Counted from the first letter of the stretch, positions 1-8,636 are shown. The stretch: 64,000 bases of DNA from Alphaproteobacteria bacterium (GCA_017539265.1 JAFYHG010000022.1:1-64000); one strand, 5' to 3'. The notes: generated from the letters alone by a model not told the origin. Translations and numbers: made by a program.

Positions 1-3000
1 CATCATCGTCATGTCTTCGAAGTTAAAGCGGCTCAACATCTCTCTACCCGTCAGTTTATCCAAGCTGTTCGTCAAGCTATGGACATCACCGAAGGATTTC
101 AGTTGATTGAAGAATGCTTCATTCTTCCCTGCCGCATAGTTACGGGTTAAGAATTCCGCTAAGCTCGCATTCTTCGTCGCCGTGTCAAACCCTCGCATCG
201 TCATCACAACATCATGCGTTGTATCGGATGTTGACACCAACTTCGCATCAAAGAGGGCCGAATCAGACACGACACCCAATTTACTCACATCCGGTGATAT
301 GAAGGCATCCTTCATCGTCACGGTTGTCAGGTTATTATTCATCAATGCGCCGTTATCCGTTCCGACCAATCCGGCAATAGCCGGTGCCTCGGTCGTTCCG
401 CCCAGACCTGCCTTATACCCTGTCGTCAGGTTCATATCTGTATTGGTGGACAAAAGCCCAAGGTTCACAAATTTGGACGAACCCTCTAACGCCAACGGGT
501 TAATTGAACTCATGCCACCGCCGACTTCCGGATGATCTCCCGCCCCGACGACTAGATAATCATATTTCACATCATCATAATAGGCGTCATCTATTCTTAT
601 CTGTCCTGTATAGGGTTTACCGTCGCTATCCGTTCCAGCCCTACCTTCTACATAGATTTTACCAAGATTATAAATTTGTGCATTATTTTTACCGACAATA
701 CCATAGGTATAATGCGGCCTATCCCCATACAGTGGCTCTACTGATTTTACGGAAATCACACCATGATTTTCGACAACTCCGCGGCCATCCGCATAAATAC
801 CATAGGTGTGATAAGGATCACAATCCATCGTTGCACCGGCGGTATCTTCTACCTCTATCCTACCATAATTATAGACCCAAACCAAACCGGTCGAATAAAT
901 ACCATAGGTATCTGCTCCATGATGATATATAGCGGTGCCAAGAACCCCGGGATTATCTTTGGTCGCCGTTGATTTTACCTGAATAAGGGCGTCTTCCTTA
1001 TCTTCAGGAAGCCCATTATAAACTTCCAAATACGCATTTCCGGTATCTGATTTTAATGCCTCCGCATAAATACCATATGTGTGGGAATTATATTCACCCT
1101 GATATCCCACTGCCACATCCGTATTGTTAACATCATTCGTCACCAAAATACGCCCGGTATTTGTAATAGAGGATAATTCATCTTTACTCTTCGACGTTCC
1201 GGAATTCAAGTAAATACCATAAACATCACTTCCGTAATGGTTGGGTTCTATCCACTTGTTGGCTTTATTTTTGGTGCGCGTCCCTTCACTGCTGGCCGTC
1301 ACCTTAATTATGCCGGTATTTTCAATAAGTATCGGGGTATTCGTTCTTTTTACATCAGACATAGCAATTCCCCTCACTTTTCTGCTCGCCTTTGTGGCCG
1401 CAACATCTATCACACCGTCATTTCGAATCTGGGTAATGTTCCCATCTGTAGCCGAATAATCATCGCCAATAATACCATAGGCATTACCGCTTCCTTCCTG
1501 TCTGACGATTATCTTTGCACCGGCATTGTTGGTAATAAGGTAATCGCGTTCGTAATACAGGTCAATTCCATACGCATTCCCCTGCGCCGTTGTACCCAAT
1601 TTACCCACGGAAATCGTCCCACTGTTCGTCAGGGCTATATCTGTCCCCAACAAATCTCCGGTTGCTGCTGTATCTGCCCATCTTTGATAAATACCGTAGG
1701 CATCCCCACCACCATAGGAGGTAACATCTATATTCGCACCGGCCTGATTGGTAACACTGTCATCTTCAACATGCACCCCCATAGCGGGCAATATATAATT
1801 CGAATCCGATTTATTAACCTCTATTGATCCGGTATTAACGAAACTGGCACGTCCGGTGCTACCATACCTAACACCTTTTAGGCCATCAGTATCACTATTA
1901 TTAAATGTCCCCTCGTTTTCTGTCAACTCGTTAACCATGTTCACCAGAATATCCCCGTTGTTTGTGAAATTCTCTCCATTTCCGATATATACACCGAACC
2001 AATATCTATTGGCATAAGTACCTTCTAGACCATAGTTATAGCCCTCTTCATTATTCCGCAATACGTTCAGGGTAATTTTTGCCCCCGCCGCATTTTCGGA
2101 AATATTCTGGGCCCCATACACCCTACCAATTAACCAGTTCGAATTCACAAGGACGTTTCCGTTATTAACCCCCTGTGCATCGCCAAATCCGTAATATGAT
2201 TCATGATAAGATGCTGATTTGGTACTCGGACTCAACTGCCATGTAATATTCCCGTTATTGATAACCGAATAATCGAACTTACTGGACGTATAATCAGAAG
2301 GATACATGGAATATATTTCAATATGATCACCACCACCCAATAAACGGATGTTAATATCACCATTGTTGGTTAACAAATTACCCCGCATGGCATAATGATA
2401 ACCCTGTTGTTCGGTTAAACCGGATTCAAACGTCATATTAATCGTTCCGTTATTCGTTGCGCTGGTTCCCGACATACCCCAAAAATTAGTCGTAAAAGCG
2501 GCCGTCGGATCGCCATCGGGCAAAACCTGATTAAAGTTAATTATTCCGTTATTAATCATCTTCCCATAGTATGTATTCCTTGATTCTACCGTTTCGTCAT
2601 CCGTTGTAGGATCTTCATCTTGGGTATTTGTCACACCATATAACGTCATACCACGGAAAGCACCGCCCGCTGTTCCCACTCTTTCATTCGCGGTTGCCTG
2701 AATTGCCCCGTTGTTAACAATAGTTGATCCGAAGGCTTCGTAATTAAGCCTATTTCCGCCGGCCATACCGATATATGTACCCGCACCTTCCATTGTAATC
2801 GTTGCACCGGATCCCAACTCAGCTGTCGAACCTTGTAGGGCGATAATACCAACTTGTTTATCCGCAACACTTAAATCGCTTGTTTGCTCATGGTAGGTAA
2901 CACCTTCACCTTGGCCGACACCCTTCACGTATATATACGAATCCCCCGTTGCTGCCTCCACACACACATAAGTACCGGCATCATACTTTTGCACATAACC

Positions 3001-4050
3001 GGGGTCGCAAATACAGGCACATGTAGCCCCTTCCGCAACCGGATGAGAGTTCGCACCGCACACCGTTGCCGCACACGGATCCACCGATGAAGATGATGAA
3101 CTGCTGCTACTGGACATGCTGGACGATTCACTACTGCTGCTTGATGAAGAACTTTCCGAACTCACCGAACTCTCCGACGAGGATGAACTACTGGACGATT
3201 CACTGCTGACAGAAGATTCACTACTGCTGCTTGATGAAGAACTTTCCGAACTTACAGAACTCTCCGACGAAGATGAACTGCTGGACGATTCACTGCTGAC
3301 GGAAGATTCACTACTGCTACTCAATGAAGAACTTTCCGAACTCACCGAACTCTCCGATGAAGACGAACTGCTGGACGATTCACTGCTGACAGAAGATTCA
3401 CTACTGCTACTCAATGAAGAACTTTCCGAAGAAACTATAATAGGCGGCACAGTTGAAACTGTTATTGGCAATATCGAAGATGTCGTTGACGGCGAACCCG
3501 ATGATACAGTACTACTACCCACACTTACCGATGAATAACTGCTACTTGATGGTTTTATTGAAGAACTTATCGAAGATGAGGATTCCTTGCTACCGCCACC
3601 GCCGCCACCACCGCCGCCGGCAATGGCCACAGCACCCAAAGTTCCCAATATGGCCGCACCGCCAATCATGGCGCCCGTCCCGATTGTTCCCTTGGGTAAG
3701 TCATTACAGATCGATCTATCCCGTAAATCTTGGTTAGAACAGAAAATCGCCTTATGATCGGCCGATATATCACTCATACAATCATGCTTTTTATCTGCAC
3801 CGGCCTCCACCAATGTATTATAGGCCACAACATCTCGTGACAAAACGGCCGCGCACAAAGATGTATTTCCTTTTTTATCAACCGCATCAATATCATATCC
3901 CATGTCCTTGATTCGTTCCAACGCCTTCAGGTTCGCGCGATGTGCGAATTGGTAAACAGCATCTCTGGGGGATATACCGGCATAGGCAACAGAGCCATAA
4001 AGTGCCGTAGTTAATGTCAAAACAGTTAATACAATCTTTTTACAAAACAT
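1..4050 (-). CDS. Giant autotransporter-like surface protein with N-terminal ankyrin repeat (3' end off window)
   Basis: The frame is open from an ATG at 4050 to the window edge, so at least 1350 residues are visible and the C-terminus is missing. A GAGG lies just before the start. Seen in order: a signal peptide (about residues 1-24); an ankyrin-type repeat (about 52-90, with GNTSLCAAV and VEAGADKK); a hydrophobic Gly/Ala segment ending in nine glycines (about 125-153); a long Ser/Glu linker; a six-cysteine EGF-like stretch; then a long passenger made of short repeats (YGIY motifs alternating with NxGxIxV strands). The last visible part (ASLAEFLTRNYAAG, LDKLTGREML) resembles the junction that precedes an autotransporter beta-barrel, so the barrel probably lies beyond the edge. 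Expected role: surface-exposed adhesin or effector exported by type V secretion. The domain reading comes from motifs; the function is inferred. Confidence 0.85.
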   Translation of the reverse strand, partial: MFCKKIVLTVLTLTTALYGSVAYAGISPRDAVYQFAHRANLKALERIKDMGYDIDAVDKKGNTSLCAAVLSRDVVAYNTLVEAGADKKHDCMSDISADHKAIFCSNQDLRDRSICNDLPKGTIGTGAMIGGAAILGTLGAVAIAGGGGGGGGGSKESSSSISSSIKPSSSSYSSVSVGSSTVSSGSPSTTSSILPITVSTVPPIIVSSESSSLSSSSESSVSSESSSSSSSSESSVSSESSSLSSSSESSVSSESSSSSSSSESSVSSESSSSSSSSESSVSSESSSSSSSSESSVSSESSSSSSSSESSSMSSSSSSSSSSVDPCAATVCGANSHPVAEGATCACICDPGYVQKYDAGTYVCVEAATGDSYIYVKGVGQGEGVTYHEQTSDLSVADKQVGIIALQGSTAELGSGATITMEGAGTYIGMAGGNRLNYEAFGSTIVNNGAIQATANERVGTAGGAFRGMTLYGVTNTQDEDPTTDDETVESRNTYYGKMINNGIINFNQVLPDGDPTAAFTTNFWGMSGTSATNNGTINMTFESGLTEQQGYHYAMRGNLLTNNGDINIRLLGGGDHIEIYSMYPSDYTSSKFDYSVINNGNITWQLSPSTKSASYHESYYGFGDAQGVNNGNVLVNSNWLIGRVYGAQNISENAAGAKITLNVLRNNEEGYNYGLEGTYANRYWFGVYIGNGENFTNNGDILVNMVNELTENEGTFNNSDTDGLKGVRYGSTGRASFVNTGSIEVNKSDSNYILPAMGVHVEDDSVTNQAGANIDVTSYGGGDAYGIYQRWADTAATGDLLGTDIALTNSGTISVGKLGTTAQGNAYGIDLYYERDYLITNNAGAKIIVRQEGSGNAYGIIGDDYSATDGNITQIRNDGVIDVAATKASRKVRGIAMSDVKRTNTPILIENTGIIKVTASSEGTRTKNKANKWIEPNHYGSDVYGIYLNSGTSKSKDELSSITNTGRILVTNDVNNTDVAVGYQGEYNSHTYGIYAEALKSDTGNAYLEVYNGLPEDKEDALIQVKSTATKDNPGVLGTAIYHHGADTYGIYSTGLVWVYNYGRIEVEDTAGATMDCDPYHTYGIYADGRGVVENHGVISVKSVEPLYGDRPHYTYGIVGKNNAQIYNLGKIYVEGRAGTDSDGKPYTGQIRIDDAYYDDVKYDYLVVGAGDHPEVGGGMSSINPLALEGSSKFVNLGLLSTNTDMNLTTGYKAGLGGTTEAPAIAGLVGTDNGALMNNNLTTVTMKDAFISPDVSKLGVVSDSALFDAKLVSTSDTTHDVVMTMRGFDTATKNASLAEFLTRNYAAGKNEAFFNQLKSFGDVHSLTNSLDKLTGREMLSRFNFEDMTMM
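3125..3433. repeat. 90-bp tandem repeat in the Ser-rich linker
   Basis: GATTCACTACTGCT recurs at 3125, 3215, 3305 and 3395, exactly 90 bp apart, giving three full units and part of a fourth. Sequence outside the units also resembles them (3082-3124). On the coding (minus) strand each unit encodes 30 residues of Ser, Val and Glu. Because 90 is a multiple of three, gain or loss of a unit would change linker length without breaking the frame. Confidence 0.9.
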
Positions 4051-4085
4051 ATGGGACCTCATAAATTTATATAAATCTATAACCC

Positions 4086-4114
4086 CGTATGGCATACTTT
4101 TTTCATTGAGTCAA
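4086..4114 (-). promoter_or_regulatory. Probable sigma-70 promoter of the autotransporter gene
   Basis: Reading the minus strand, TTGACT is followed after 17 bp by CATACG, about 36 bp upstream of the ATG at 4050. The -35 box is good and the -10 box is poor. Confidence 0.4.
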
Positions 4115-4187
4115 GAAAAAAAATAACAATTTATGTAAAAAAAATAAAAGTGTCTATTTTAAAAGTTAAACAATGAAAAGATAAAGC

Positions 4188-4784
4188 TTAGAATATCTGA
4201 TGCAATACAGTTGAATCCGTAAACAGGATCGTTTTGATATTCAATTGTGCCGCGATGGTTATGTTTTCGCGATTATCGTCAATTAGACAAACCTCATCAG
4301 CAGGAGCCCCCAATTCCGATAGAACTTTTTGGAAAAACAAAGGATTATTTTTACATACGCCCAAAGAATAAGATGTAAAAAGTTTTTTAAAAACATCCCG
4401 CCACATGGGGAATTTATTCAACAGGTAATCCATCCTGAGGCACGCTTGATCACTGGCGATATGAAAGGTATGTTTTTTAAGGTTATAGTTATCCCAAACC
4501 CATGTCCACACCGCGGTATTTAAATTTGAATCATGCTCCAGCCAATAATTTACGAAAGTATCCGCCGAGAGAGGAATTGAGTTGTACGCCAAGTACTTAT
4601 TAACGGAAGCATAAAGTTCGGCTGGCCCTTTCAATAGAAAATCTTTTGTAAAAAGTTGCCCTAATGTTTTGGGTTCAACCCCCAGATCTTTTTTCAAATT
4701 TTGAGTCCAATAAAAGAAAGTCTGACCATCCTTTCTGGAGAAAGAGTTGAGCAAAACATTATCCAAATCTATCAGAACGTGCAT
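4188..4784 (-). CDS. HAD-superfamily hydrolase
   Basis: The 198-residue protein starts with the HAD motif I DLDNVLL (nucleophile Asp6 and acid/base Asp8), has a motif II-like IASDQ in the middle and a motif IV CLIDDNREN near the C-terminus. An alpha-helical cap region lies between them. It looks like a class IA HAD phosphatase or haloacid-dehalogenase-type enzyme of the cytoplasm; the substrate cannot be read from sequence. The start has AAGGGG three bases upstream. It begins about 30 bp after the stop of the cysteine-rich protein gene on the same strand, so the two are probably co-transcribed. Confidence 0.8.
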   Translation of the reverse strand: MHVLIDLDNVLLNSFSRKDGQTFFYWTQNLKKDLGVEPKTLGQLFTKDFLLKGPAELYASVNKYLAYNSIPLSADTFVNYWLEHDSNLNTAVWTWVWDNYNLKKHTFHIASDQACLRMDYLLNKFPMWRDVFKKLFTSYSLGVCKNNPLFFQKVLSELGAPADEVCLIDDNRENITIAAQLNIKTILFTDSTVLHQIF

Positions 4785-4816
4785 TTTCCCCTTTAAGGTC
4801 TCCTTTTTGGCTGATT

Positions 4817-5599
4817 TTAAAACTTAGTATTTTCTTTGTAGGCTTTATCAAAGTAGGCTTGTTCAGAAACACAGGCTTTTAAATCCATATCCCATATAGG
4901 CCGTGCGGCGGGGCAACAAACCCAATCGTCCGCACCATACGCCGTTGTTCCGGTTTTGTGATAAACTTCACCCGGGGCACAACAATCGAAATCACAAATC
5001 CGACGGCAGTCATCATGATAATTTCCCTGCACAAATTTTTGACCTTTGCAGGGACTGGAATTGCAATTTCCCCAATATTGGACATCAACACCGCAGGTTT
5101 TACAATCCCCCCAAGAGTCGATAAATTGGTTCGGCCCCGAACAATAATTTTTCAAAACGCAGGAAGGGCCCCATCCGTCATCTTCGCTGGCACGGTTGGG
5201 GCATGCATCAAGGCAATCAGCCATCTTTTTGGATGAAATGTTATGTCGGCACCAATTTCCCGTACAATCTCGACAATTGCCGTCATCTAACCAAAAGCCT
5301 TCCCTGTTGGGACAATTTGAAGCACTGTAGGCCTGACATACACCGTCTTTGTAGGTATATCTGTCATCACATTTAAGGCATTCAAGTTCGCTTGCGGCCT
5401 CAAAAGACTCAAAAGCAATCGGACAGGCACGACATTCCCCGTTTTCAAGCATAATCGGTTTACTGTCGGGACATAAATTTGCCTGACATTGTTCCATTTC
5501 TTTAGCACCACCTCTGGAAAAATCCCGATATCCGTAACTAAAACAGAACCCTACGTTAGAATAGAGTAAGAAAAACAATATCGATAAAATTTTTTTCAT
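4817..5599 (-). CDS. Secreted cysteine-rich protein of unknown function
   Basis: The 260-residue protein opens with a clear signal peptide (MKKILSILFFLLYSNVGFCF). The mature part holds about 26 cysteines in spaced pairs (for example GECRACP, ECLKC, NCRDC, DCKTCG, CDFDCCAP, WVCCPAARP). This resembles tandem small disulfide-knot modules such as EGF-like or granulin-like units, but I do not recognise a named family. It should be folded in the periplasm or outside the cell with many disulfides. AAGGGG lies just upstream of the ATG, and a promoter is carried in the repeat at 5600-5653. The HAD gene follows in the same orientation. The six-cysteine segment in the neighbouring autotransporter suggests a shared type of module, which is inference. 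Confidence 0.75.
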   Translation of the reverse strand: MKKILSILFFLLYSNVGFCFSYGYRDFSRGGAKEMEQCQANLCPDSKPIMLENGECRACPIAFESFEAASELECLKCDDRYTYKDGVCQAYSASNCPNREGFWLDDGNCRDCTGNWCRHNISSKKMADCLDACPNRASEDDGWGPSCVLKNYCSGPNQFIDSWGDCKTCGVDVQYWGNCNSSPCKGQKFVQGNYHDDCRRICDFDCCAPGEVYHKTGTTAYGADDWVCCPAARPIWDMDLKACVSEQAYFDKAYKENTKF

Positions 5600-5653
5600 T
5601 TCATCCCCTTTCTGTTTTTCTAATCGTAACTGATTTTTCTATAAAATGCAATA
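5600..5653. repeat. 54-bp direct repeat, copy 1 (with promoter)
   Basis: Matches 8269-8322 at 53 of 54 positions in the same orientation, the one difference being at 5620. This copy is the promoter and ribosome-binding region of the cysteine-rich protein gene. The two copies bracket the phosphoethanolamine transferase island. Confidence 0.95.
5623..5651 (-). promoter_or_regulatory. Sigma-70-type promoter in repeat copy 1
   Basis: On the minus strand TTGCAT is followed by 17 bp and TACGAT, about 24 bp upstream of the ATG at 5599. Confidence 0.5.
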
Positions 5654-5920
5654 ATTTCTATTGCAAAAAGCAAAATTCAGCATTCGCTGTAAAAACATAG
5701 CCAATGAATTAAGTAGCCTTAAAACACACAGCAGGTATTTTTTAAGAAAAAGCAAATATCCTTCCAAACACAAAGCACAAAAGGATACATCTTTCCAAGC
5801 AAATTCTCATATACTGCTATACTCAAAAATTTTCCCCTTTATTAAGCAAAAATACTTGCAATATATAAAAGCATATGATACACATAATCCCTGCACCCGT
5901 ATCTATAAGGAAATTAGATA
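5654..5920. other. AT-rich intergenic stretch without a supported gene
   Basis: This stretch separates the repeat copy from the GTG of the phosphoethanolamine transferase. A TTG-initiated open frame of 86 codons runs through it, but it has no ribosome-binding site, a low-complexity Lys/Ser/Tyr composition and no recognisable motif. The downstream part should contain the promoter of the next gene, but no box pair is convincing. An AAGGAAA at about 5908 serves the GTG at 5921. Confidence 0.5.
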
Positions 5921-8167
5921 GTGAAGAATAAATTCATTTTATTTTACATGATAATGGCATTTTGGGTATCATTTTTCCCAATAAAATGGGCAATGGAACA
6001 AAATACCCATGAAGCCATTTTATTATCGATCGGTTTCTTGGTGGGGGTTTTCTTGATCTCCTTTTCATTATTTCTTTTATTAATGAATTTAAATTTGAAA
6101 TTTAAAATTGTTTCTTTTTTTAGAAAAATAATAGCACTCTTATTTTTGTTACTTCCTGGTGTGATGTATTTAGCAAATCTGGTACCATATGTCACAGTAA
6201 AAAAAGCATTAACAGAAGCTGATCTGTTGGCATTTTTTAAATCTTATAAGCAAGAAGCAATTACATACTTTACTTCAAATGTGGACTGGAACAGTTTTGC
6301 ATGGGTGAGTATTATCTTTATATTATTTGTCTTTTCTGCGATTTTTTGTATTTTTAAACAAAAAAATACAAAAAAACCTCTCTCAAAAGTAGTAACGCTT
6401 TTATTTGGCCTCATATTATCTTCTTCACTGTTTCATAATACATTAACTGAACCGATTGAAAGAGCCATAACAAAATTACAGGAGTATCGGGAATTCTCGG
6501 AAAAAGCAAAAATGTCAAAGGGCACAAAGAAAATTATGGTTTCCAAACAGAATGCGGATAAAGGCATATTTGTAATTGTAATTGGAGAAAGCCAGCACAG
6601 AGGTCATATGTCTGTTTATGGCTATAATCGCCCAACGACACCCTTTTTAGATTCAAAAAAAGATAATCATACATACGGAGATTGGGTTTTCCTTGACAAT
6701 CCGTATGCCAGCTATACGCATACTGTTGAAGTCATGACATGGGCTCTAACAAATATTACTTCTTTTAATCAGAAAAAATTATCGGAGTCAAAAAATATCA
6801 TAGACATATTAAACGATAATGGGTATCAGATATGGTGGATTAGCAACCAGAAAAAGACTGAACCACTAGCCTCAATGGTTTCCCAAAGTCAACATCAGCT
6901 ATGGTTAAATGAGCCTTCTGAAGAAACTGACCCCTACGATGAAATTATCCTAGACAAATTACCGCAAGAGATTGAATTGAACAATTCAAATTCAGTCATT
7001 TTTATCCACCTGATGGGAAATCATATGGCATATGTAGATCGATATCCTAACGAATGGAATAAATTTGGAAATAGCGCAACAGATAGATATGATAATTCAA
7101 TTTTGTATAATGATTATATTGTTTCAAAAATCTACAACCATTTTTTAAAAATGAAGAATTTCTCCGCTTTAGTATATATGTCAGATCATGCCGATGATGT
7201 TGATAGTGGATTTTGTTCGCACAATGCTTCCTTATTTACATGGGATATGGTAAAAATTCCTTTCTATGCTTTTTTTTCAAGAAATTATATTAAAAAGAAC
7301 TATAAAAAAATACAAATTCTGCGCGATCATAAAAATAAGCCTTTTGTTAATGAGATGCTCTTTGATTTTTTGCTGGGGATTATAGGAATACAGGATGAAA
7401 GTTATCGCCCTGAAAATGATTTGAGTAACAAGGAATACAACCATTCTGTAGATGATTTATTTACACTTCTGGGGCAGAAACGATTATCTAAAGAAGGGGA
7501 AGAAACTGCTTTAAAAAATCGTTTCAAAATTTATCTTCGACGGGTTAATTCTCCACAAAAATTAGAAGAATTACGGGAAAAATATGTCGGTTTTGAATTA
7601 GATATCATTTACCACGAGGAAGAAGATGCTTTTGAAAATTCGCATGACAAAAATAATTTAAAAGAGTATCCTCTGGAAGCAACCCTGAAATACTATCGAG
7701 ATTGGCAATATTTATGGCTTGATTTTAAAAATTTGACACTCGAAAATCAAGTGGCCGCTAAGAAATGTCTCGATGAATTGTCAAAGAAATATAATATTTC
7801 AAAATCAAAAGTTTGGCTGGAAAGTTCCAATTTAGAAGCACTGGAAGTTTTTACCAATGATGGTTGGAATACAAGTTATCGTTTACCTTACTACAATTTT
7901 GATAAAGTATCTACCGATAAAAGTGAAAAGATAAAATCTGAAATTGAAGCAATTTCGTATTCTGGAAAAATTCGGGCAATTTCATTCGCTGATAACTATT
8001 ACTCCTTTGTTAATTCTCTGACATTAAACCCTAATGTTTCTTTACTCATATGGTTTGACGAAAAAACCTTTGAAGAATTAAAAGATATAAACCATTTTTT
8101 ATCTATTCTTCAAAATCCTCGAGTCAAAACTGTTCTGGTTGAGGAACACGGGAAATACCATCGTTAA
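5921..8167 (+). CDS. Phosphoethanolamine transferase with C-terminal GDPD/FAM151-like domain
   Basis: This 748-residue protein starts at GTG 5921 with AAGGAA upstream. Four to five hydrophobic helices fill residues 1-170. The sulfatase-fold catalytic domain follows, with IGES (Glu about 222), the region ASYTHTVEV holding the expected nucleophilic Thr (about 266-268), and MSDHAD (Asp422-His423). The layout matches EptA/OpgE/CptA-type enzymes, which move phosphoethanolamine onto lipid A, core sugars or glycans at the periplasmic face. The last 230 residues are an extra domain with YLRRVNS, GFELDI, LWLDFKNL and WNTSYRLPYY, which resembles the PLC-like/FAM151 or glycerophosphodiester phosphodiesterase fold. 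The gene is visibly more AT-rich than its neighbours and lies between 54-bp repeats, which suggests acquisition or rearrangement. The acceptor is unknown. Confidence 0.85.
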   Translation: MKNKFILFYMIMAFWVSFFPIKWAMEQNTHEAILLSIGFLVGVFLISFSLFLLLMNLNLKFKIVSFFRKIIALLFLLLPGVMYLANLVPYVTVKKALTEADLLAFFKSYKQEAITYFTSNVDWNSFAWVSIIFILFVFSAIFCIFKQKNTKKPLSKVVTLLFGLILSSSLFHNTLTEPIERAITKLQEYREFSEKAKMSKGTKKIMVSKQNADKGIFVIVIGESQHRGHMSVYGYNRPTTPFLDSKKDNHTYGDWVFLDNPYASYTHTVEVMTWALTNITSFNQKKLSESKNIIDILNDNGYQIWWISNQKKTEPLASMVSQSQHQLWLNEPSEETDPYDEIILDKLPQEIELNNSNSVIFIHLMGNHMAYVDRYPNEWNKFGNSATDRYDNSILYNDYIVSKIYNHFLKMKNFSALVYMSDHADDVDSGFCSHNASLFTWDMVKIPFYAFFSRNYIKKNYKKIQILRDHKNKPFVNEMLFDFLLGIIGIQDESYRPENDLSNKEYNHSVDDLFTLLGQKRLSKEGEETALKNRFKIYLRRVNSPQKLEELREKYVGFELDIIYHEEEDAFENSHDKNNLKEYPLEATLKYYRDWQYLWLDFKNLTLENQVAAKKCLDELSKKYNISKSKVWLESSNLEALEVFTNDGWNTSYRLPYYNFDKVSTDKSEKIKSEIEAISYSGKIRAISFADNYYSFVNSLTLNPNVSLLIWFDEKTFEELKDINHFLSILQNPRVKTVLVEEHGKYHR

Positions 8168-8268
8168 CATGAAAACGAATTGTTCTCTTATATTTTTAAC
8201 ATTCCTTCCCGAGGAACAAAATTGACCTCGATATGCTAGACCTACCGCTCAGTAATAAAAGCTAAAAA

Positions 8269-8322
8269 TTCATCCCCTTTCTGTTTTTTTAATCGTAACT
8301 GATTTTTCTATAAAATGCAATA
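8269..8322. repeat. 54-bp direct repeat, copy 2 (orphan promoter copy)
   Basis: Copy of 5600-5653 with one mismatch. Similarity ends exactly at the position of the start codon, where this copy reads ATGAATTTTTAG, a three-codon frame, so no gene follows it. It contains the same boxes (TTGCAT at 8315-8320 and TACGAT at 8292-8297, minus strand) and would fire toward the 3' end of the transferase gene. Confidence 0.95.
8292..8320 (-). promoter_or_regulatory. Orphan promoter in repeat copy 2
   Basis: Same TTGCAT-17 bp-TACGAT pair as in copy 1, with no gene behind it. If active, it would give a transcript antisense to the end of the phosphoethanolamine transferase gene. Confidence 0.35.
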
Positions 8323-8366
8323 TCTGTTTGAAAATGCATTTTTTTGAGCGGGGATTAGGGATGCCA

Positions 8367-8576
8367 TTATCCCCGAAAGTAAGATTTTCGGCTTAACAAG
8401 TTCAATAACTTTCTTCTTACACACGGGGGGTATGCAGAAACTTTACGCAATAATTCTTCTCGATCCATGCTTCTAAATACGGAATCAACATCCGTTCCAC
8501 GTTTGGAGCCGAGCCGGTGGCGACTGGGCATAGTATTTCCGCCGGCAGGGGTCATGCTTTCTATATCTTCATACAT
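8367..8576 (-). CDS. Small basic protein of unknown function
   Basis: I place the start at the ATG at 8576, which has AGAAAGGAT about ten bases upstream, giving a 69-residue protein. The frame could be extended to 8636, but that start lies inside the -35 box of a good promoter. The protein is rich in Arg, Lys and Ser, begins MYEDIESMTPAGG and ends in a basic helical segment (REELLRKVSAYPPCVRRKLL). No family is recognised. It has its own promoter. Confidence 0.55.
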   Translation of the reverse strand: MYEDIESMTPAGGNTMPSRHRLGSKRGTDVDSVFRSMDREELLRKVSAYPPCVRRKLLNLLSRKSYFRG

Positions 8577-8607
8577 TTTTGTTATCCTTTCTTTTTTAGT
8601 GGCAAGG

Positions 8608-8636
8608 AAGGTAGCATAAATCGGGCAAAAAGTCAA
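8608..8636 (-). promoter_or_regulatory. Promoter of the small basic protein gene
   Basis: Minus strand TTGACT, 17 bp, TACCTT, with TGC directly before the -10 box. It ends 31 bp upstream of the ATG at 8576 and supports that start. Confidence 0.6.

Noticed and set aside
3116-3538. Plus-strand frame encoding an acidic Leu/Glu/Asp repeat protein
   Set aside because: It is the antisense of the Ser/Glu repeat of the autotransporter. Its regularity comes from the 90-bp units, and it has no ribosome-binding site.
5661-5921. 86-codon TTG-initiated frame upstream of the transferase
   Set aside because: No ribosome-binding site, low-complexity composition, no recognisable motif, and it lies in an AT-rich leader.
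8349-8376. Hairpin CGGGGAT / ATCCCCG at the end of the small basic protein gene
   Set aside because: The loop is 13 bases and neither side has a T-tract in the right direction, so it is not a convincing terminator.
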